Assembly: GCA_902590535.1 (NCBI GenBank)
Contig: CACIXF010000002.1
Span: forward strand, 109,474 to 173,473
DNA length: 64,000 nucleotides
Reading direction: 5' to 3'
Source of the DNA: an uncultured Pelagibacteraceae bacterium
GTDB lineage: Bacteria; Pseudomonadota; Alphaproteobacteria; Pelagibacterales; Pelagibacteraceae
The notes under the pieces were generated by a model. The model ran no database searches, had not been told where the DNA came from, and worked only from the letters and a program-made list of their open reading frames with translations. This document shows, piece after piece, positions 38,732-54,396 of this stretch. How positions within the stretch are numbered: the first letter of the stretch is position 1; each line of letters starts with the position of its first letter. Position numbers and translations under genes: made by a program.

Positions 38732-41700
38732 AAAAATATTAGTTGTGGGAGCTGGTCCAATAATTATAGGACAAGCTTGTGAATTTGATTACTCAGGGAC
38801 ACAAGCATGTAAAGCTCTTAGAGATGAGGGCTATAAAGTAGTTTTAATAAACTCAAACCCTGCAACAATTATGACTGATCCAGATGTTGCGGATAAAACT
38901 TATATTGAACCAATTACACTAAATGTTTTAGAAAAAATTCTAAAGAAAGAAAAACCTGATGCAATTCTTCCAACAATGGGAGGGCAAACTGCTCTTAACC
39001 TTGCGATGGAAGCAGAGAAAAAAGGAATTCTAAAAAAATACAAAATTGAGTTGATAGGAGCAAATTCTAAAGCAATTTCTAATGCCGAGGATAGAAAGAA
39101 ATTTAGAAAGAATATGATAGATATTGGTTTAGATTTACCAAAATCAGAAATCGTAAATCATAATAATCAAGCATCAAAAGTATTAAAAAAAATTGGTTTA
39201 CCTGCAATTATACGACCTGCTTTTACACTTGGTGGGCTCGGAGGGGGAATAGCCAAAACTAGAAAAGATTATTTTAAGATTGTTAAAAATGGATTGCATG
39301 AATCTCCGGTAAGCCAAGTTCTTGTAGAGGAATGTTTAGAGGGCTGGAAAGAATTTGAGATGGAGGTTGTAAGAGATAAGAAAGATAACTGTATCATCAT
39401 TTGCTCGATTGAAAATATAGATCCGATGGGAATTCATACGGGTGACTCAGTAACAATTGCACCAGCTCTTACACTTACAGATAAAGAATACCAAGTAATG
39501 AGAAATGCATCTATTGCATGTTTGAGAAAAATTGGAGTTGAAACTGGAGGATCAAATGTTCAGTTTGCTATCAATCCTAAAAATGGTCGAATGGTTGTCA
39601 TTGAAATGAATCCACGTGTATCAAGATCATCAGCACTTGCATCAAAAGCAACTGGATTTCCAATTGCGAAAGTGGCTGCAAAATTAGCGGTTGGTTATAC
39701 TCTGGATGAATTAAAAAATGAAATAACTAAAGTTACTCCCGCATCATTTGAACCAAGTATAGATTATGTGGTGACTAAAATTCCAAGATTTACATTTGAA
39801 AAATTTTCTACTTCTCCTGCAACTTTAGGGACATCAATGAAATCGGTAGGTGAAGCAATGGCTATTGGAAGAAACTTTAAAGAATCTTTACAAAAGGCGC
39901 TGGTATCTCTTGAAACTGGTTTTTCAGGTTTAGACATAATTTTTGATTTAAATAAAAAGCAAATTGAAAAGAAGCTTAAAGAAACTATTCCAAATAAGAT
40001 ATTATTAGTCGCCGAAGCAATTAGAAAAAAAATAGACTTAAAGAAAATATATAATTTATCCAAAATTGATCCTTGGTTTTTAGAACAAATAAAAGAAATA
40101 GTTGATTGTGAAACACAAATAAAAACTAAAGGACTTCCTAGGGATTTTGCAGAATTTAATAGAATAAAATCAATAGGATTTTCTGATAAAAAACTTTCGG
40201 AATTAACTAAAACGTCTGAAGAAATTGTTAGAAGAAAAAGGTCAGCGCTTAAAATACTTCCAGTTTATAAAAAAGTAGACACGTGTGCTGCTGAATTCAA
40301 ATCGTTTACGCCTTATATGTATTCAACTTATCAAAGAAACTTTTCAATTAACTCAGAATGTGAAGCAGATCCATCTAATAAGAAAAAAATAATTATTCTT
40401 GGTGGAGGACCAAATAGAATTGGTCAAGGAATTGAGTTTGATTATTGCTGTTGTCAGGCAAGTTTTTCATTAAAAGATGCAGGTTTTGAGACTATTATGG
40501 TTAATTGTAACCCTGAAACAGTATCAACAGACTATGATACGAGTGATAGATTATACTTTGAACCTTTAAAAGAAGAATACGTCTTTAATATAATTAAAAA
40601 GGAACAAGAAAAAGGAAACTTAATAGGCGTGATAGCTCAGTTTGGTGGGCAAACTCCAATTAAACTTGCTAGATTTTTACACGATAACAAGCTTCCAATT
40701 TTAGGAACTCAATATTCTTCTATCGATTTAGCAGAGGATAGAGACCGATTTAGAAGTTTATTAAATAAATTAAAACTTAAGCAGGCAGAGAGTGGAATTG
40801 CAAAGACATTTAATCAAGCAATAAAAATTGCAGATAAAATAGGCTTACCATTAATGGTAAGACCTTCGTATGTTTTAGGTGGAAGAGCAATGGAAATTGT
40901 TCATGAAAAAAATCAGCTTAAAAAATTTGTTGAAGAAGCTTTTAAAGCTGCAGAAGAAAATCCAATTTTGATTGATAAATTTATCGATCATGCAATGGAA
41001 GTAGATGTGGATGCCATATCAGATGGAAAACAGGTTCACGTTGCAGGCATTATGCAACATATCGAAGAGGCTGGAATTCATTCAGGGGACTCGGCGTGTA
41101 GCCTGCCTCCTGTATCTATTAAACCGTACCTTCTTAAGGAAATAGAAAATCAAACAAAAAAATTAGCGATAGCTTTAAATGTTAAAGGTTTCATGAATAT
41201 ACAGTTTGCAATTAAAAAAGATGAAATTTATGTTATCGAAGTTAACCCAAGAGCTAGTCGAACAGTGCCTTTTGTTTCAAAAGCAAAAGGATTGCCCCTA
41301 GCTAAAATTGCATCAAGAGTAATGGCTGGTGAAAAGTTATCCAAGTTTAATTTAAAGGATAAATCTAAAGGTATGTATGCAGTTAAAGAAGCTGTGTTTC
41401 CATTTAATAAATTTCCAAACAGTGACTTATTGTTAGGGCCTGAAATGAAATCAACTGGGGAAGTTATGGGATTTGATAAAAATTTTGGAATGGCTTTTGC
41501 CAAAAGCCAGATCGCAGCAGCCAACTCATTACCAAAACAAGGGTTAGCTTTTATATCTCTTAAAGATAGTCACAAAGATGAAGGAATAGATTTAGCTAAA
41601 GAACTTCTTAAACTTAAGTTTACATTATGTGCAACTACAGGAACTGCAGAATATATTCGAAAGCATGGGATGAAATGTAAAATTATAAATAAAGTAAGTA

Positions 41701-41933
41701 CAGGATCACCACATATAGTAGATGTTTTAGACTCTAAAAAGATTGCATTAGTGATAAATACTGGGGGTGGAAATAGTGAACATCGATTAAGTGATGCAAT
41801 AGCTTTAAGAAGAGCAACATTGAAAAACAAAGTTCCTTATTGTACCAATATGTCAACTGCTCAAGCATGTTTAGAGGCAATTAGATCACTAAAAACAAAA
41901 AAATTAGAAGTGACTTCTCTTCAGGACGTCTAA
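38709..41933 (+). CDS. carB: Carbamoyl-phosphate synthase large subunit
   Basis: 1074 aa; duplicated ATP-grasp modules, [47 protein letters not shown]-terminal MGS-like domain. Confidence 0.98.
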   Translation: MPKRKDIKKILVVGAGPIIIGQACEFDYSGTQACKALRDEGYKVVLINSNPATIMTDPDVADKTYIEPITLNVLEKILKKEKPDAILPTMGGQTALNLAMEAEKKGILKKYKIELIGANSKAISNAEDRKKFRKNMIDIGLDLPKSEIVNHNNQASKVLKKIGLPAIIRPAFTLGGLGGGIAKTRKDYFKIVKNGLHESPVSQVLVEECLEGWKEFEMEVVRDKKDNCIIICSIENIDPMGIHTGDSVTIAPALTLTDKEYQVMRNASIACLRKIGVETGGSNVQFAINPKNGRMVVIEMNPRVSRSSALASKATGFPIAKVAAKLAVGYTLDELKNEITKVTPASFEPSIDYVVTKIPRFTFEKFSTSPATLGTSMKSVGEAMAIGRNFKESLQKALVSLETGFSGLDIIFDLNKKQIEKKLKETIPNKILLVAEAIRKKIDLKKIYNLSKIDPWFLEQIKEIVDCETQIKTKGLPRDFAEFNRIKSIGFSDKKLSELTKTSEEIVRRKRSALKILPVYKKVDTCAAEFKSFTPYMYSTYQRNFSINSECEADPSNKKKIIILGGGPNRIGQGIEFDYCCCQASFSLKDAGFETIMVNCNPETVSTDYDTSDRLYFEPLKEEYVFNIIKKEQEKGNLIGVIAQFGGQTPIKLARFLHDNKLPILGTQYSSIDLAEDRDRFRSLLNKLKLKQAESGIAKTFNQAIKIADKIGLPLMVRPSYVLGGRAMEIVHEKNQLKKFVEEAFKAAEENPILIDKFIDHAMEVDVDAISDGKQVHVAGIMQHIEEAGIHSGDSACSLPPVSIKPYLLKEIENQTKKLAIALNVKGFMNIQFAIKKDEIYVIEVNPRASRTVPFVSKAKGLPLAKIASRVMAGEKLSKFNLKDKSKGMYAVKEAVFPFNKFPNSDLLLGPEMKSTGEVMGFDKNFGMAFAKSQIAAANSLPKQGLAFISLKDSHKDEGIDLAKELLKLKFTLCATTGTAEYIRKHGMKCKIINKVSTGSPHIVDVLDSKKIALVINTGGGNSEHRLSDAIALRRATLKNKVPYCTNMSTAQACLEAIRSLKTKKLEVTSLQDV

Positions 41934-42595
41934 GAATTTACTTTCCAATCAGTTTCAAAGGTAACATAATTTACTTGAATACATCGTCTTTCTTTTAGGA
42001 TCTTTTTCTTCTCCATACCATGCCATGTATTTGGTCCACTGGTAAAAAGATAACCATTATTATGTTTGTAAGGAAGTGTCTTAACTTTCTCTAATTTTTC
42101 ATTGTAAAAATCAGTTCCTAAATCTTCAGATTCATTTGTTTTATTAACAAATATTAAACCTGACATAAGTTTTTCTTTTATATCGCAATGAGGCTTTAAC
42201 CAAAAACCCTCTCGGTCACATATAACCTCAACCCTAACATATGAATTTGATAAATCTTTATTTATCATTTTAGAAATTGTTTCGTATGTTTCTTTAGATT
42301 GAAGTTCGTTTATAAATTTTACTAAATTTGGAAATTGTGATGCATTTTCTTTATTAATAAAACATCTAAACTTTATTGCTTGTCCTCCAGAGGCTATACC
42401 TTGTCTAAATTCTGCAGCTCCACCATCTATTGCTCTTGTTCCATCATAATTAAGATTATGTTTACTCACATCAGGAATGTCTGCTTTGACTATTTCATCA
42501 ATAGCATCTTCTGACAAGGCATCGCTATACTCCCAATGATTAAATGGAAAATTATGTTCTTTTGAATTGTTTTTAATTGAATTTAAAAATGACAT
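41930..42595 (-). CDS. 2OG-Fe(II) oxygenase-like protein
   Basis: HxD...H...R-type arrangement: [19 protein letters not shown] ... [25 protein letters not shown]. Confidence 0.6.
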   Translation of the reverse strand: MSFLNSIKNNSKEHNFPFNHWEYSDALSEDAIDEIVKADIPDVSKHNLNYDGTRAIDGGAAEFRQGIASGGQAIKFRCFINKENASQFPNLVKFINELQSKETYETISKMINKDLSNSYVRVEVICDREGFWLKPHCDIKEKLMSGLIFVNKTNESEDLGTDFYNEKLEKVKTLPYKHNNGYLFTSGPNTWHGMEKKKILKERRCIQVNYVTFETDWKVNS

Positions 42596-43539
42596 TAGGG
42601 TTGTATTTTTTCTTTAATAATTTTTGCTACTCTATTCGTTTCATCTAATTTTTGATAGTTCCAATTTTCAATTTCTTCACCTAAGTTTCTAGTAATATTT
42701 AATTCTCTGAATAAATTTCTAAAATTCTGAAATCTAACGTCTTTTCTTTTCGGTAAAATATTGGCAACATAAATTGGTTTTCCAGTTAAAGCAGCTTCAG
42801 ATATCATTGAGCTGGAATCACATGTAACAACTATATTTTCTGAAATTGCTAGAGCTGAAAGATAAGCTTTTTTATCAACATTCATAATCACAGTGTGATT
42901 TTCTCCAAAAAACTCTTTTGCATAATGTATAGTATTTAATGGTGTTCTCATCGAAGGTATCACCACAAGTTGAAAATCATGTTTTTTCAATAGTTTGTAA
43001 AAAATTGAAAATATATGTTTCATATTTTTTGTTGAGTAGTCATAATATTTTGTAGGACCACCTATTATCAAACACCAAACTTTTCTATTATCCTGTTTGA
43101 TATATGAATTTAAATAACTTCTATTTTCTTCAATTTCATTTTCCGTTAAATAATGAATTGCACCTTTTGTTTTAATTACATTTGTACCACTTATCCCATC
43201 ATGTTCGGGAGCAACAATAAAATCAAAATGATTAAAATCTACCTTTGGATCTTGAATATGAATATTTAAAACTTTTTTTTTTGAGATACTTTTTAAGTGG
43301 ATTGAGGGAATCACGCTTTTTCTTCCACATGAAATAATTACATCAAAATCATACTCGTTTATTTTTTTATAAACGTTTTGTGATATTGGAGTTAATTTTG
43401 GAGGAACAATTTTCCAAAAATTATTTAGTTCAACCTTATGGTGTGTAAAATCCAAATCTATAGCTTTAGCTAAACCTTCTACCTGGCTTATCATGCCATG
43501 CATACCTTGAGTTAATAAAATACCTTTTAATTTAGTCAT
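42595..43539 (-). CDS. ELM1/GtrOC1-like family protein
   Basis: HIQDPKVDFNHFDFIVAPEHDGISGTNVIKTKGAIHYLT, LIGGPTKYY, VTCDSSSMISEAALTGKPIYV. Confidence 0.75.
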   Translation of the reverse strand: MTKLKGILLTQGMHGMISQVEGLAKAIDLDFTHHKVELNNFWKIVPPKLTPISQNVYKKINEYDFDVIISCGRKSVIPSIHLKSISKKKVLNIHIQDPKVDFNHFDFIVAPEHDGISGTNVIKTKGAIHYLTENEIEENRSYLNSYIKQDNRKVWCLIIGGPTKYYDYSTKNMKHIFSIFYKLLKKHDFQLVVIPSMRTPLNTIHYAKEFFGENHTVIMNVDKKAYLSALAISENIVVTCDSSSMISEAALTGKPIYVANILPKRKDVRFQNFRNLFRELNITRNLGEEIENWNYQKLDETNRVAKIIKEKIQP

Positions 43540-43560
43540 TAATCACTATATAGCTTTCAT

Positions 43561-44505
43561 ATGAGTCAAAATCCAACTAAACACACAAAAGTGTTAATAA
43601 TTGGATCTGGTCCTGCCGGATACACAGCAGCAGTTTATGCGGCTCGAGCGATGTTAAATCCAATTTTAGTTTATGGTTCTGAACCTGGTGGTCAATTAAC
43701 AACAACTACTGATGTTGAAAATTATCCAGGATTTTCTGAAGTTATTCAGGGGCCATGGTTAATGGATCAAATGAAAGAACAAGCAAAAGCAGTTGGAACT
43801 GAAATGATTGAAGACCATATTGGATCTGTAAATTTAAAAAGTTCACCATTTGAAGCAATTGGTGATAGTGGTCAGAAATATACTGCTGATAGCATTATTA
43901 TTTCTACTGGAGCTCAGGCAAGATGGTTAAACATAAAATCAGAACAAGAATTTAGAGGATTTGGAGTTTCTGCTTGTGCAACTTGCGACGGTTTCTTTTT
44001 TAAAAATAAAGAAGTTGCTGTAGTTGGAGGAGGTAATGCAGCCGTTGAAGAAGCGATGTTCCTTACAAAGTTTGCATCTAAAGTAAAATTGATCCACAGA
44101 AGAGATAGTTTAAGAGCTGAAAAAATGCTTCAAAAAAAATTAATGGAAAATAAAAAAGTAGAAATAATTTGGGACTCTGTAGTTGAAGATGTGTTAGGTG
44201 ATAAAGATCCTAAAAATGTCAAAGGAATAAAGATTAAAAATGTTAAAACAAATAAAATAGAAGAATTGAAACTTGATGGCGTATTCATTGCTATTGGTCA
44301 TGATCCAGCTACTCAACTTTTTAAAGATCAATTAAAAATGGATAATGAGGGATATTTAATTACCAAACCTGATTCAACAGAAACTAATGTTCCTGGTGTT
44401 TATGCAGCTGGAGATGTAAAAGACAAAACATTTAGACAAGCTGTAACCGCTGCAGGTATGGGATGTATGGCTGCACTCGAAGCAGAAAAATTTTTATCTC
44501 ACTAA
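43561..44505 (+). CDS. trxB: Thioredoxin reductase
   Basis: IGSGPAGYTAAVYAARA, CATCDGFFF, VVGGGNAAVEEA, GVYAAGDVKDKTFRQAVTAAGMGCMAA. Confidence 0.96.
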   Translation: MSQNPTKHTKVLIIGSGPAGYTAAVYAARAMLNPILVYGSEPGGQLTTTTDVENYPGFSEVIQGPWLMDQMKEQAKAVGTEMIEDHIGSVNLKSSPFEAIGDSGQKYTADSIIISTGAQARWLNIKSEQEFRGFGVSACATCDGFFFKNKEVAVVGGGNAAVEEAMFLTKFASKVKLIHRRDSLRAEKMLQKKLMENKKVEIIWDSVVEDVLGDKDPKNVKGIKIKNVKTNKIEELKLDGVFIAIGHDPATQLFKDQLKMDNEGYLITKPDSTETNVPGVYAAGDVKDKTFRQAVTAAGMGCMAALEAEKFLSH

Positions 44506-44508
44506 AAA

Positions 44509-44928
44509 ATGAAATTAAATTGGATTATTTTTGTAACTGGATGGATGTCATTCAGAGCAGTTGGGTCAGGTTTATTTTTGTTTTGGATTTTTACTGAAAA
44601 TGAACGTTCAGCACCATCCGAATGGATAATTCCTTTTGTGGGTGACTTTTTTATTGGGATAACTGCTTTATTTTTAGTTTACCACATTATAAAAAAACCA
44701 AGCACTATGCTGTGGGGTCTTTTGCTTTCTTGGAATGTGATTGGTTTGTTAGATTTAATTGGAGCAATAAATGTAAGTTTTGCTGCTCCTTATGGACCTA
44801 TACCAGAAATAGGATTTAATGAATTGGTTGTAAGATTTATTTTAAGTTTGAATACATTATTCCAGATTTCTTGTATTTACTTATTGTTTAAAAAAGACAT
44901 AAAAGAATATTTTAAATTTAAAGATTAA
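44509..44928 (+). CDS. Small multi-TM membrane protein of unknown function
   Basis: 139 aa with about four hydrophobic segments. Confidence 0.6.
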   Translation: MKLNWIIFVTGWMSFRAVGSGLFLFWIFTENERSAPSEWIIPFVGDFFIGITALFLVYHIIKKPSTMLWGLLLSWNVIGLLDLIGAINVSFAAPYGPIPEIGFNELVVRFILSLNTLFQISCIYLLFKKDIKEYFKFKD

Positions 44929-45580
44929 TTATTACTAATTTCCACTATTTCATTAGACTCGAATACTTGTTGTCTAAAGTCACCATTAGAAATTGTAATC
45001 ATTGCTTTTGCAACTTTTTCAGATTCAATTGGTTTCATTTTTTTCAATGGTCCTAAAAATAAAGGTGATAATAATTTAAATACAAAAATACCTAATTTCT
45101 CTCCTAATCTTTTTTCTTTTCTATCTCCAATTAAAAAAGAAGGTCTCATTATTCCAAGTTTATTAAAACTTAATCTTTTTAACTCCTCCTCTACTAATCC
45201 TTTAAATTTTAAATAATCTCCTGAACTATTGGGATCTGCATAGCCTGAAGAGATAAAAACGAATGAATTTACTGAGTTAGATTTTGTTATTTGTGCGATT
45301 TGTTTTGGTAAATCAAGTTCAACTCTTCTATATTCATCTTTATTAGGTGAATTTTGCTTTGTAGTACCAATGCAAAAATAACAGTGGTCACCTCTCATCT
45401 CTTCTTTATGCTTTTCTATATTATTAAAATCAGTTTTAACAATCTCAACTTTAAGGTCATTAATAATAATTTCTGAACGTACAAAAAGTTTAATTTTATT
45501 ATAGTTCTCATTTTTTATTAATTGATCAAGAAGATGACTACCAACTAAACCTGTAGAACCAAAGACTAAGGCTGTTTTCA

Positions 45581-45581
<1 letters not shown>
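44925..45581 (-). CDS. NAD(P)-binding Rossmann oxidoreductase, HTATIP2/NmrA-like
   Basis: ALVFGSTGLVGSHLLDQLI; YCFIGTTK-like; FVFISSGYADPNS; RPSFLIGDRKEKRLGE. Confidence 0.75.
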
Positions 45582-48972
<3,391 letters not shown>

Positions 48973-48991
<19 letters not shown>

Positions 48992-49728
48992 TTATTACTG
49001 GTGGGGCAACCAGAATTGGAGCCGCAATTGCAAAAAAATTATCTGGCACAAATAAAGAAATTTTAATTCATTTTAATAAATCAAAATTAAAAGCTGAAAA
49101 ATTAAAAAAAGAATTAGAAGGTAATGGTACCAAGGTTTACCTTGTAAAAGGTGATTTGAGTAAAGAAAAAGACGTAAATAAAATTGTTAAATATGCCAAA
49201 TTAAAATTAAAATATTTTGATTGTTTAATTAACAATGCTTCTTTATTTGAAAATGACAAAATAGAAAACTTCTCAACAGATAGTTGGGGTAAACACTTGA
49301 GAACGAATTTAAGAACACCTGCTTTATTATCTAAAGAATTTGCTAAAAATATAAAAGGAAAAGATAACAATATAATAAATATAATTGATCAGAGAGTCTT
49401 TAAACTTACTCCTTACTTTTTTTCATACACCATAAGTAAAACTGGCCTTTATACTCTTACCAAAACAAGTGCTATGAGCTTAGCTCCAAAAATAAGGGTC
49501 AACGGAATAGCACCAGGACCTACTATAAAAAATCAAAGACAGTCTGAAAAACACTTCAAAAAACAATATTTGGCAACCCCCTTAAAAAGACAAGTTGATG
49601 TAGAACAAATATGCAACGCTGTTGACTTTTTTATAAAAAATAGATCTATTACTGGTCAAGTATTAGCAATTGATAGTGGGCAGAATTTAAACTGGCAAAC
49701 ACCAGATATTATGGGAGGGAAAGAGTGA
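48973..49728 (+). CDS. SDR-family oxidoreductase (pteridine/dihydrofolate reductase-like)
   Basis: [58 protein letters not shown]. Confidence 0.82.
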
Positions 49729-50657
49729 AAAAAATTTTTATAGTTGTAATTTTTGGCTTGATATCATGTGGCAATGTCTTTGCTAATGGAAAAATTTTAA
49801 AAAGTGGCTTTATTACCAAATCTGCCTCCGTAAATGAGGGCATGAACATTAACGATCCAAAAAATAAAATTATAATTATTTACAATCATGGACAAAATAA
49901 AAATGATAAAGGAATAAAGAATGAATGCATTTGGGTTAATCAAATAAGAAATAAAGCTTCACTGGTAGATTTGGAAATTAACAATAAAAAAATTATGGTT
50001 TATAACTTTTGTACTAATCATTTAGCTGGAGACATGTCACCAAAAAAATACTGGAAGTTTAAAGAACCTTATGAAGGTATACATAAATTAGATAAAAGAA
50101 TTGAAAAAAATTTAGAATTAGTGGATGAATTTGTAAAAATAGGTGTGCCTAGAAAACAGATTATTATATCAGGCCACTCTTGTGGAGGTTTATTAACTTT
50201 AATGTTATTAGCCGCTCATCCTGAAAAAGTAGGTGGAGGTATATCATATATGCAAGCTTGTTATGGTAAACTCTCCAAACAATATAAAGTAAAAAAAGTT
50301 GGTTCTGAGGAGGCACTAGCAAAGTTTGCAAAAAAATACCCAGGGGGTGCTGAGCTAAGACAAAGACAGATTGACAATATTAAAAAATCAAATTATGTGC
50401 CCGTTCTTGCTTTTACACATCCAAAAGATAAGTTTGAAGGACTGTTATCTGATTGGTTAGAAAAAGTTCCGGGCGTTAAAAGAATTGTCATTTCAGAGGA
50501 TTATAAAATAAATGGAAAAACTTGTGTTATTAAAGGAAATGACTGGGAAGAAAAAGTTTCTGAAAGAAAAAATGCTGGTCATGTAATGAATCAGGGACTT
50601 TGTTTTCAGTATTATAATCCGGTAATTCTAGATTATATTTCCTCAAGAATTAAATAA
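49725..50657 (+). CDS. Secreted alpha/beta hydrolase, dienelactone hydrolase-like
   Basis: Signal peptide; nucleophile elbow ISGHSCGGLLTLMLLAAHPEKVGG. Confidence 0.65.
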   Translation: MKKIFIVVIFGLISCGNVFANGKILKSGFITKSASVNEGMNINDPKNKIIIIYNHGQNKNDKGIKNECIWVNQIRNKASLVDLEINNKKIMVYNFCTNHLAGDMSPKKYWKFKEPYEGIHKLDKRIEKNLELVDEFVKIGVPRKQIIISGHSCGGLLTLMLLAAHPEKVGGGISYMQACYGKLSKQYKVKKVGSEEALAKFAKKYPGGAELRQRQIDNIKKSNYVPVLAFTHPKDKFEGLLSDWLEKVPGVKRIVISEDYKINGKTCVIKGNDWEEKVSERKNAGHVMNQGLCFQYYNPVILDYISSRIK

Positions 50658-50658
50658 T

Positions 50659-51084
50659 ATGAGAAAAAATAATCTTAAAATTGTTAAAATTGATAAAAAT
50701 AAAAGCCTATTTAATTATGAGAAAAAAATCCTAATTAATGAATTAATTTTAGACTTAAAACTTGGTTACTATGATTTTGAAAAAGAAAAACCGCAGAAAG
50801 TTAAATTTAGTCTTGAAATAGATTATGAGGACAAAAAACCGTCAAGCGATAAAGACATAAAATCAATTGTTAATTATGGAACTATAGTAAAATTAATTTC
50901 GAAACTTGTAAAAAAGAAACATTATAATTTCCTAGAAACTTTAGCAGAAGCTGTTTTTGACGAACTATTTAAAGACAAAAGAATTGCTAAAATAATGTTG
51001 AAAATTGAAAAATTAGAAATCTTAAAACAATGTTCATCTGTTGGTATTCAAATTACCAAAAAGAGAAGCCATGATAAGCTCTGA
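50659..51084 (+). CDS. folB: Dihydroneopterin aldolase-like protein
   Basis: [28 protein letters not shown] ... [36 protein letters not shown]. Confidence 0.78.
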   Translation: MRKNNLKIVKIDKNKSLFNYEKKILINELILDLKLGYYDFEKEKPQKVKFSLEIDYEDKKPSSDKDIKSIVNYGTIVKLISKLVKKKHYNFLETLAEAVFDELFKDKRIAKIMLKIEKLEILKQCSSVGIQITKKRSHDKL

Positions 51085-52906
51085 AATAGGAAAAGAAGTA
51101 ATTAAAAAAGAGCTTCCTCTAGTACCAAAACTTCCAGGCGTGTATAGGATGCTTAATGAAAAGAATGAAATTCTTTATGTAGGTAAAGCCAAAAATTTAC
51201 CAAATAGATTAAAGAGTTATGTTGCAGAAAAAAATCATATAATTAGAACTGAGAGGATGTTATCTCAAACAAGAAAATTAGAGATAACAACAACATCTAA
51301 TGAAAGTGAAGCATTACTTCTAGAAGCAAATTTAATTAAAAAGCATAAACCAAAATTTAATATCTTATTACGTGATGATAAGTCATTTCCATTTATATTT
51401 ATTGGTAATAAAGACAAGTGGCCTCAAATAAAAAGACATAGAGGAAAAAAAACGAAAGAAGGTTTTTACTTTGGACCCTTTGCCTCTGCTGGTTCAGCTA
51501 ATTGGACAATCAAAATGATCCAAAAGATTTTTCATTTAAGAGTTTGTGATGACACTGTTTTCAAAAACAGAGAAAGACCGTGTATTTTATATCAAATTAA
51601 AAGATGTTCTGGACCTTGTGTAGGATATGTAAAAAAAGAGGAATACAATCAAACTGTAGAAGATGCTATTGAATTTGTTTCAGGCAAATCTAGGAAAATT
51701 CAAAAAAATCTTTCTAATCAGATGGAAAAGGCAAGTGAGGATCTTGATTTTGAAAAAGCTGTAATTTTAAGAGATAGAATTAAAGCATTAAATATAATTC
51801 AATCTTCACAGAGAATTAATGAAGCAAACTTAGTTGAGGCAGATGTTATTGCTGGATACAAAGAATCTGGAAAAACTTGTATTCAAGTTTTTTTTTATAG
51901 ATCAAAACAAAATTGGGGTAATCAAGCTTTTTTCCCAAAACACGATCCAGATGAAAAGTTTAGTGAAATACTTAATTCATTTGTTTCTCAATTTTATGAA
52001 AATAAAAGTGTCCCCTCGTCGGTTATCCTTTCAGAAGAAATAAGGGAAAAGGCTTTAATTGAAAAAACACTGACACAAAAAGAAGGTAAACAAATAAATA
52101 TTTCAATTGCGAAAAAAGGATCAAAACTAAAAGTAATCAATCAAGCAATTAAGAATGCAAAAGATAGTCTAAATAGAAAACTTTATGAAAGTCAGAATAA
52201 TAAAGAATTATTCGAGGCTGTAGCTAAAAAATTTAATTTAGAAACTAATATAAATTTAATTGAAGTTTACGATAATAGTCATATTCAAGGTACAAATAGT
52301 GTTGGTGCTTTAATAGCATATGGTGATGAAGGATTTATTAAAAAAAGATATAGAAAATTTAATATCAAGCATAAAAAAAATGAGCAAGATGACTATGGAA
52401 TGATGAGAGAAGTATTAAACAGAAGGTTCAAAAGAGCAGTTCAAGAAAAAGACAATTACCTTGCTTTTCCTGATTTGGTTCTAGTAGATGGGGGAAAAGG
52501 TCAATATTCAGTAGCTAGAGAGAGCCTTAATGAGTTAGGACTTCACGATATTCCAATTATTGCAATAGCAAAAGGTAAATTTAGAAATAGTGGAAATGAA
52601 ACTTTTTTTCACAATGGCAAAGAATATAAATTCACTAGAAATGACCCTACCCTGTTTTTTCTTCAAAGAATAAGAGATGAATCGCATAGATTTGCCATAA
52701 GCGCTCACAGAGCAAAGAGAAAAAAAGGTATAAGCAAATCTCTATTAGATCAAATAGAGGGGATTGGGGCTATAAGAAAAAGAGCTTTATTGAACCATTT
52801 TGGATCTGCAAGATCTGTGGAGTCTGCTAGCTTAGATGAAATTAAATCTGTAGAAGGTGTTGAGGAAAAAGTAGCAAAAAAGATATATAACTTTTTTCAC
52901 GAATAA
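51071..52906 (+). CDS. uvrC: Excinuclease ABC subunit C (ORF opens at 51041; ATG 51071 preferred)
   Basis: [62 protein letters not shown]; HhH C-terminus. Confidence 0.97.
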   Translation: MISSEIGKEVIKKELPLVPKLPGVYRMLNEKNEILYVGKAKNLPNRLKSYVAEKNHIIRTERMLSQTRKLEITTTSNESEALLLEANLIKKHKPKFNILLRDDKSFPFIFIGNKDKWPQIKRHRGKKTKEGFYFGPFASAGSANWTIKMIQKIFHLRVCDDTVFKNRERPCILYQIKRCSGPCVGYVKKEEYNQTVEDAIEFVSGKSRKIQKNLSNQMEKASEDLDFEKAVILRDRIKALNIIQSSQRINEANLVEADVIAGYKESGKTCIQVFFYRSKQNWGNQAFFPKHDPDEKFSEILNSFVSQFYENKSVPSSVILSEEIREKALIEKTLTQKEGKQINISIAKKGSKLKVINQAIKNAKDSLNRKLYESQNNKELFEAVAKKFNLETNINLIEVYDNSHIQGTNSVGALIAYGDEGFIKKRYRKFNIKHKKNEQDDYGMMREVLNRRFKRAVQEKDNYLAFPDLVLVDGGKGQYSVARESLNELGLHDIPIIAIAKGKFRNSGNETFFHNGKEYKFTRNDPTLFFLQRIRDESHRFAISAHRAKRKKGISKSLLDQIEGIGAIRKRALLNHFGSARSVESASLDEIKSVEGVEEKVAKKIYNFFHE

Positions 52907-52908
52907 TT

Positions 52909-53493
52909 ATGTTAAAAAAAATTCCAAACATATTAACGATAGGGCGAATAATAATTGTCCCCTTTTTTGTTTTAGCTTTTTATCTTCCGGGATTTTATGG
53001 TGATCTTACTGCTTTAATATTGTTTATTGTTGCATCATTTACAGACTTTTTAGATGGTATGTTGGCTAGAATGTTCGGGGTAGAGTCAAAACTGGGCGAA
53101 TTATTAGATCCTATAGCTGATAAAATCATTGTTGCTACTGCATTAATACTTCTGGTTATGGATGGAACAATCAGAAATTATGAGGTAATTGCAGCAATAA
53201 TAATTCTTACAAGAGAAATTTTAATTTCAGGTTTGAGAGAATTTTTAGCAAAGGGAAAAATAAAGCTTCCTGTTTCAAACCTTGCTAAGCTTAAAACAGT
53301 ATTACAAATGGTATCGATAGCTCTTTTATTATCTGGAGATACAGGAAATAAAATAATTAATTTTCAAGATTATAACGCTCAAACAATAGGTATAATTCTT
53401 TTGTGGTTATCTGCTGCTTTAACACTTTTTACTGCATATGATTATATGCGAAAAGGTATTGATCACGCTATGTCTGAAGATAGTAAAGACTAG
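52909..53493 (+). CDS. pgsA: CDP-diacylglycerol--glycerol-3-phosphate 3-phosphatidyltransferase
   Basis: CDP-alcohol phosphotransferase motif SFTDFLDGMLARMFGVESKLGELLDPIADKI. Confidence 0.93.
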   Translation: MLKKIPNILTIGRIIIVPFFVLAFYLPGFYGDLTALILFIVASFTDFLDGMLARMFGVESKLGELLDPIADKIIVATALILLVMDGTIRNYEVIAAIIILTREILISGLREFLAKGKIKLPVSNLAKLKTVLQMVSIALLLSGDTGNKIINFQDYNAQTIGIILLWLSAALTLFTAYDYMRKGIDHAMSEDSKD

Positions 53494-54371
53494 GCTGCTT
53501 TTTTCTTCCTAACTAATGCCTGATAACTTTCATTTAAATCAATAATAGTATCACAAACTTTAAATTGATTTTCTGCAATACAAGATACTGGTGTTACTTC
53601 TGCTGCTGTTCCAGTTAAAAAACATCCAACAAAATTAGGTAATTCAGTTGGACTAATTTTTCTTTCATGTACTTTTATATTTTTTGATTTTGCAATTCCA
53701 ATTACAGTTCTTCTTGTAATACCATCTAAAAAAGAATCTGGTATTGGAGTGTGAATTTCTCCATTTTTATCTTTGAAAAAAATATTCGCTCCAGTTGCTT
53801 CAGCAATATTCCCTTCGTGATCAAGCATTAAAGAATCTGTATATCCTTGCTTTTCTGCCTCATGTTTTGAAAGAGTACAAATCATGTAAAGACCTGATGC
53901 CTTTGTATCCCACGGTATTGTATTAGGTGCTGGTCTTCTCCAATTTGAAATATTTAATCTTATTCCTTCTACTTTAAGTTTAGGATCAAAATATGATCCC
54001 CATTCCCATGTTGCAATTGCAACATGTATTTTTGTTTGTTGCGCAGAAATAGCCATCATCTCACTACCTCTCCAAGCAACAGGTCTTACATAACCATTTT
54101 CTACTTTTTGGGTTGCAATAATTTTATTTGATGCATTATTGATTTCTTCTTCTGTGTATGGAATTTCAAAACCCATTCTTCTTGCAGAATGAAAAAATCT
54201 AGCTGTGTGCTCCTCTAATTTGAAAATTGAACCATCATAAACTCTCTCACCTTCAAACACACAACTAGCGTAGTGCATACCATGGCTTAAAACATGGAGT
54301 TTAACGTCAGCCCAATCAACTAATTCGTTGTTGTACCATATTTTTCCAGATCGCTTATCGTAAGGTATCAT
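53490..54371 (-). CDS. ilvE: Branched-chain amino acid aminotransferase
   Basis: HGMHYASCVFEGERVYDG, RPVAWRGSEMM, ASGLYMICTLSKHEAEKQGYTDSLMLDHEGNIAEATGANIFF. Confidence 0.95.
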   Translation of the reverse strand: MIPYDKRSGKIWYNNELVDWADVKLHVLSHGMHYASCVFEGERVYDGSIFKLEEHTARFFHSARRMGFEIPYTEEEINNASNKIIATQKVENGYVRPVAWRGSEMMAISAQQTKIHVAIATWEWGSYFDPKLKVEGIRLNISNWRRPAPNTIPWDTKASGLYMICTLSKHEAEKQGYTDSLMLDHEGNIAEATGANIFFKDKNGEIHTPIPDSFLDGITRRTVIGIAKSKNIKVHERKISPTELPNFVGCFLTGTAAEVTPVSCIAENQFKVCDTIIDLNESYQALVRKKKAA

Positions 54372-54396
54372 GTGTGAAAATTTTTTTAATTTATAA

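Noticed and set aside
51834-52043. 69-aa ORF in an alternate frame inside uvrC
   Set aside because: Fully contained in a confident uvrC reading frame.
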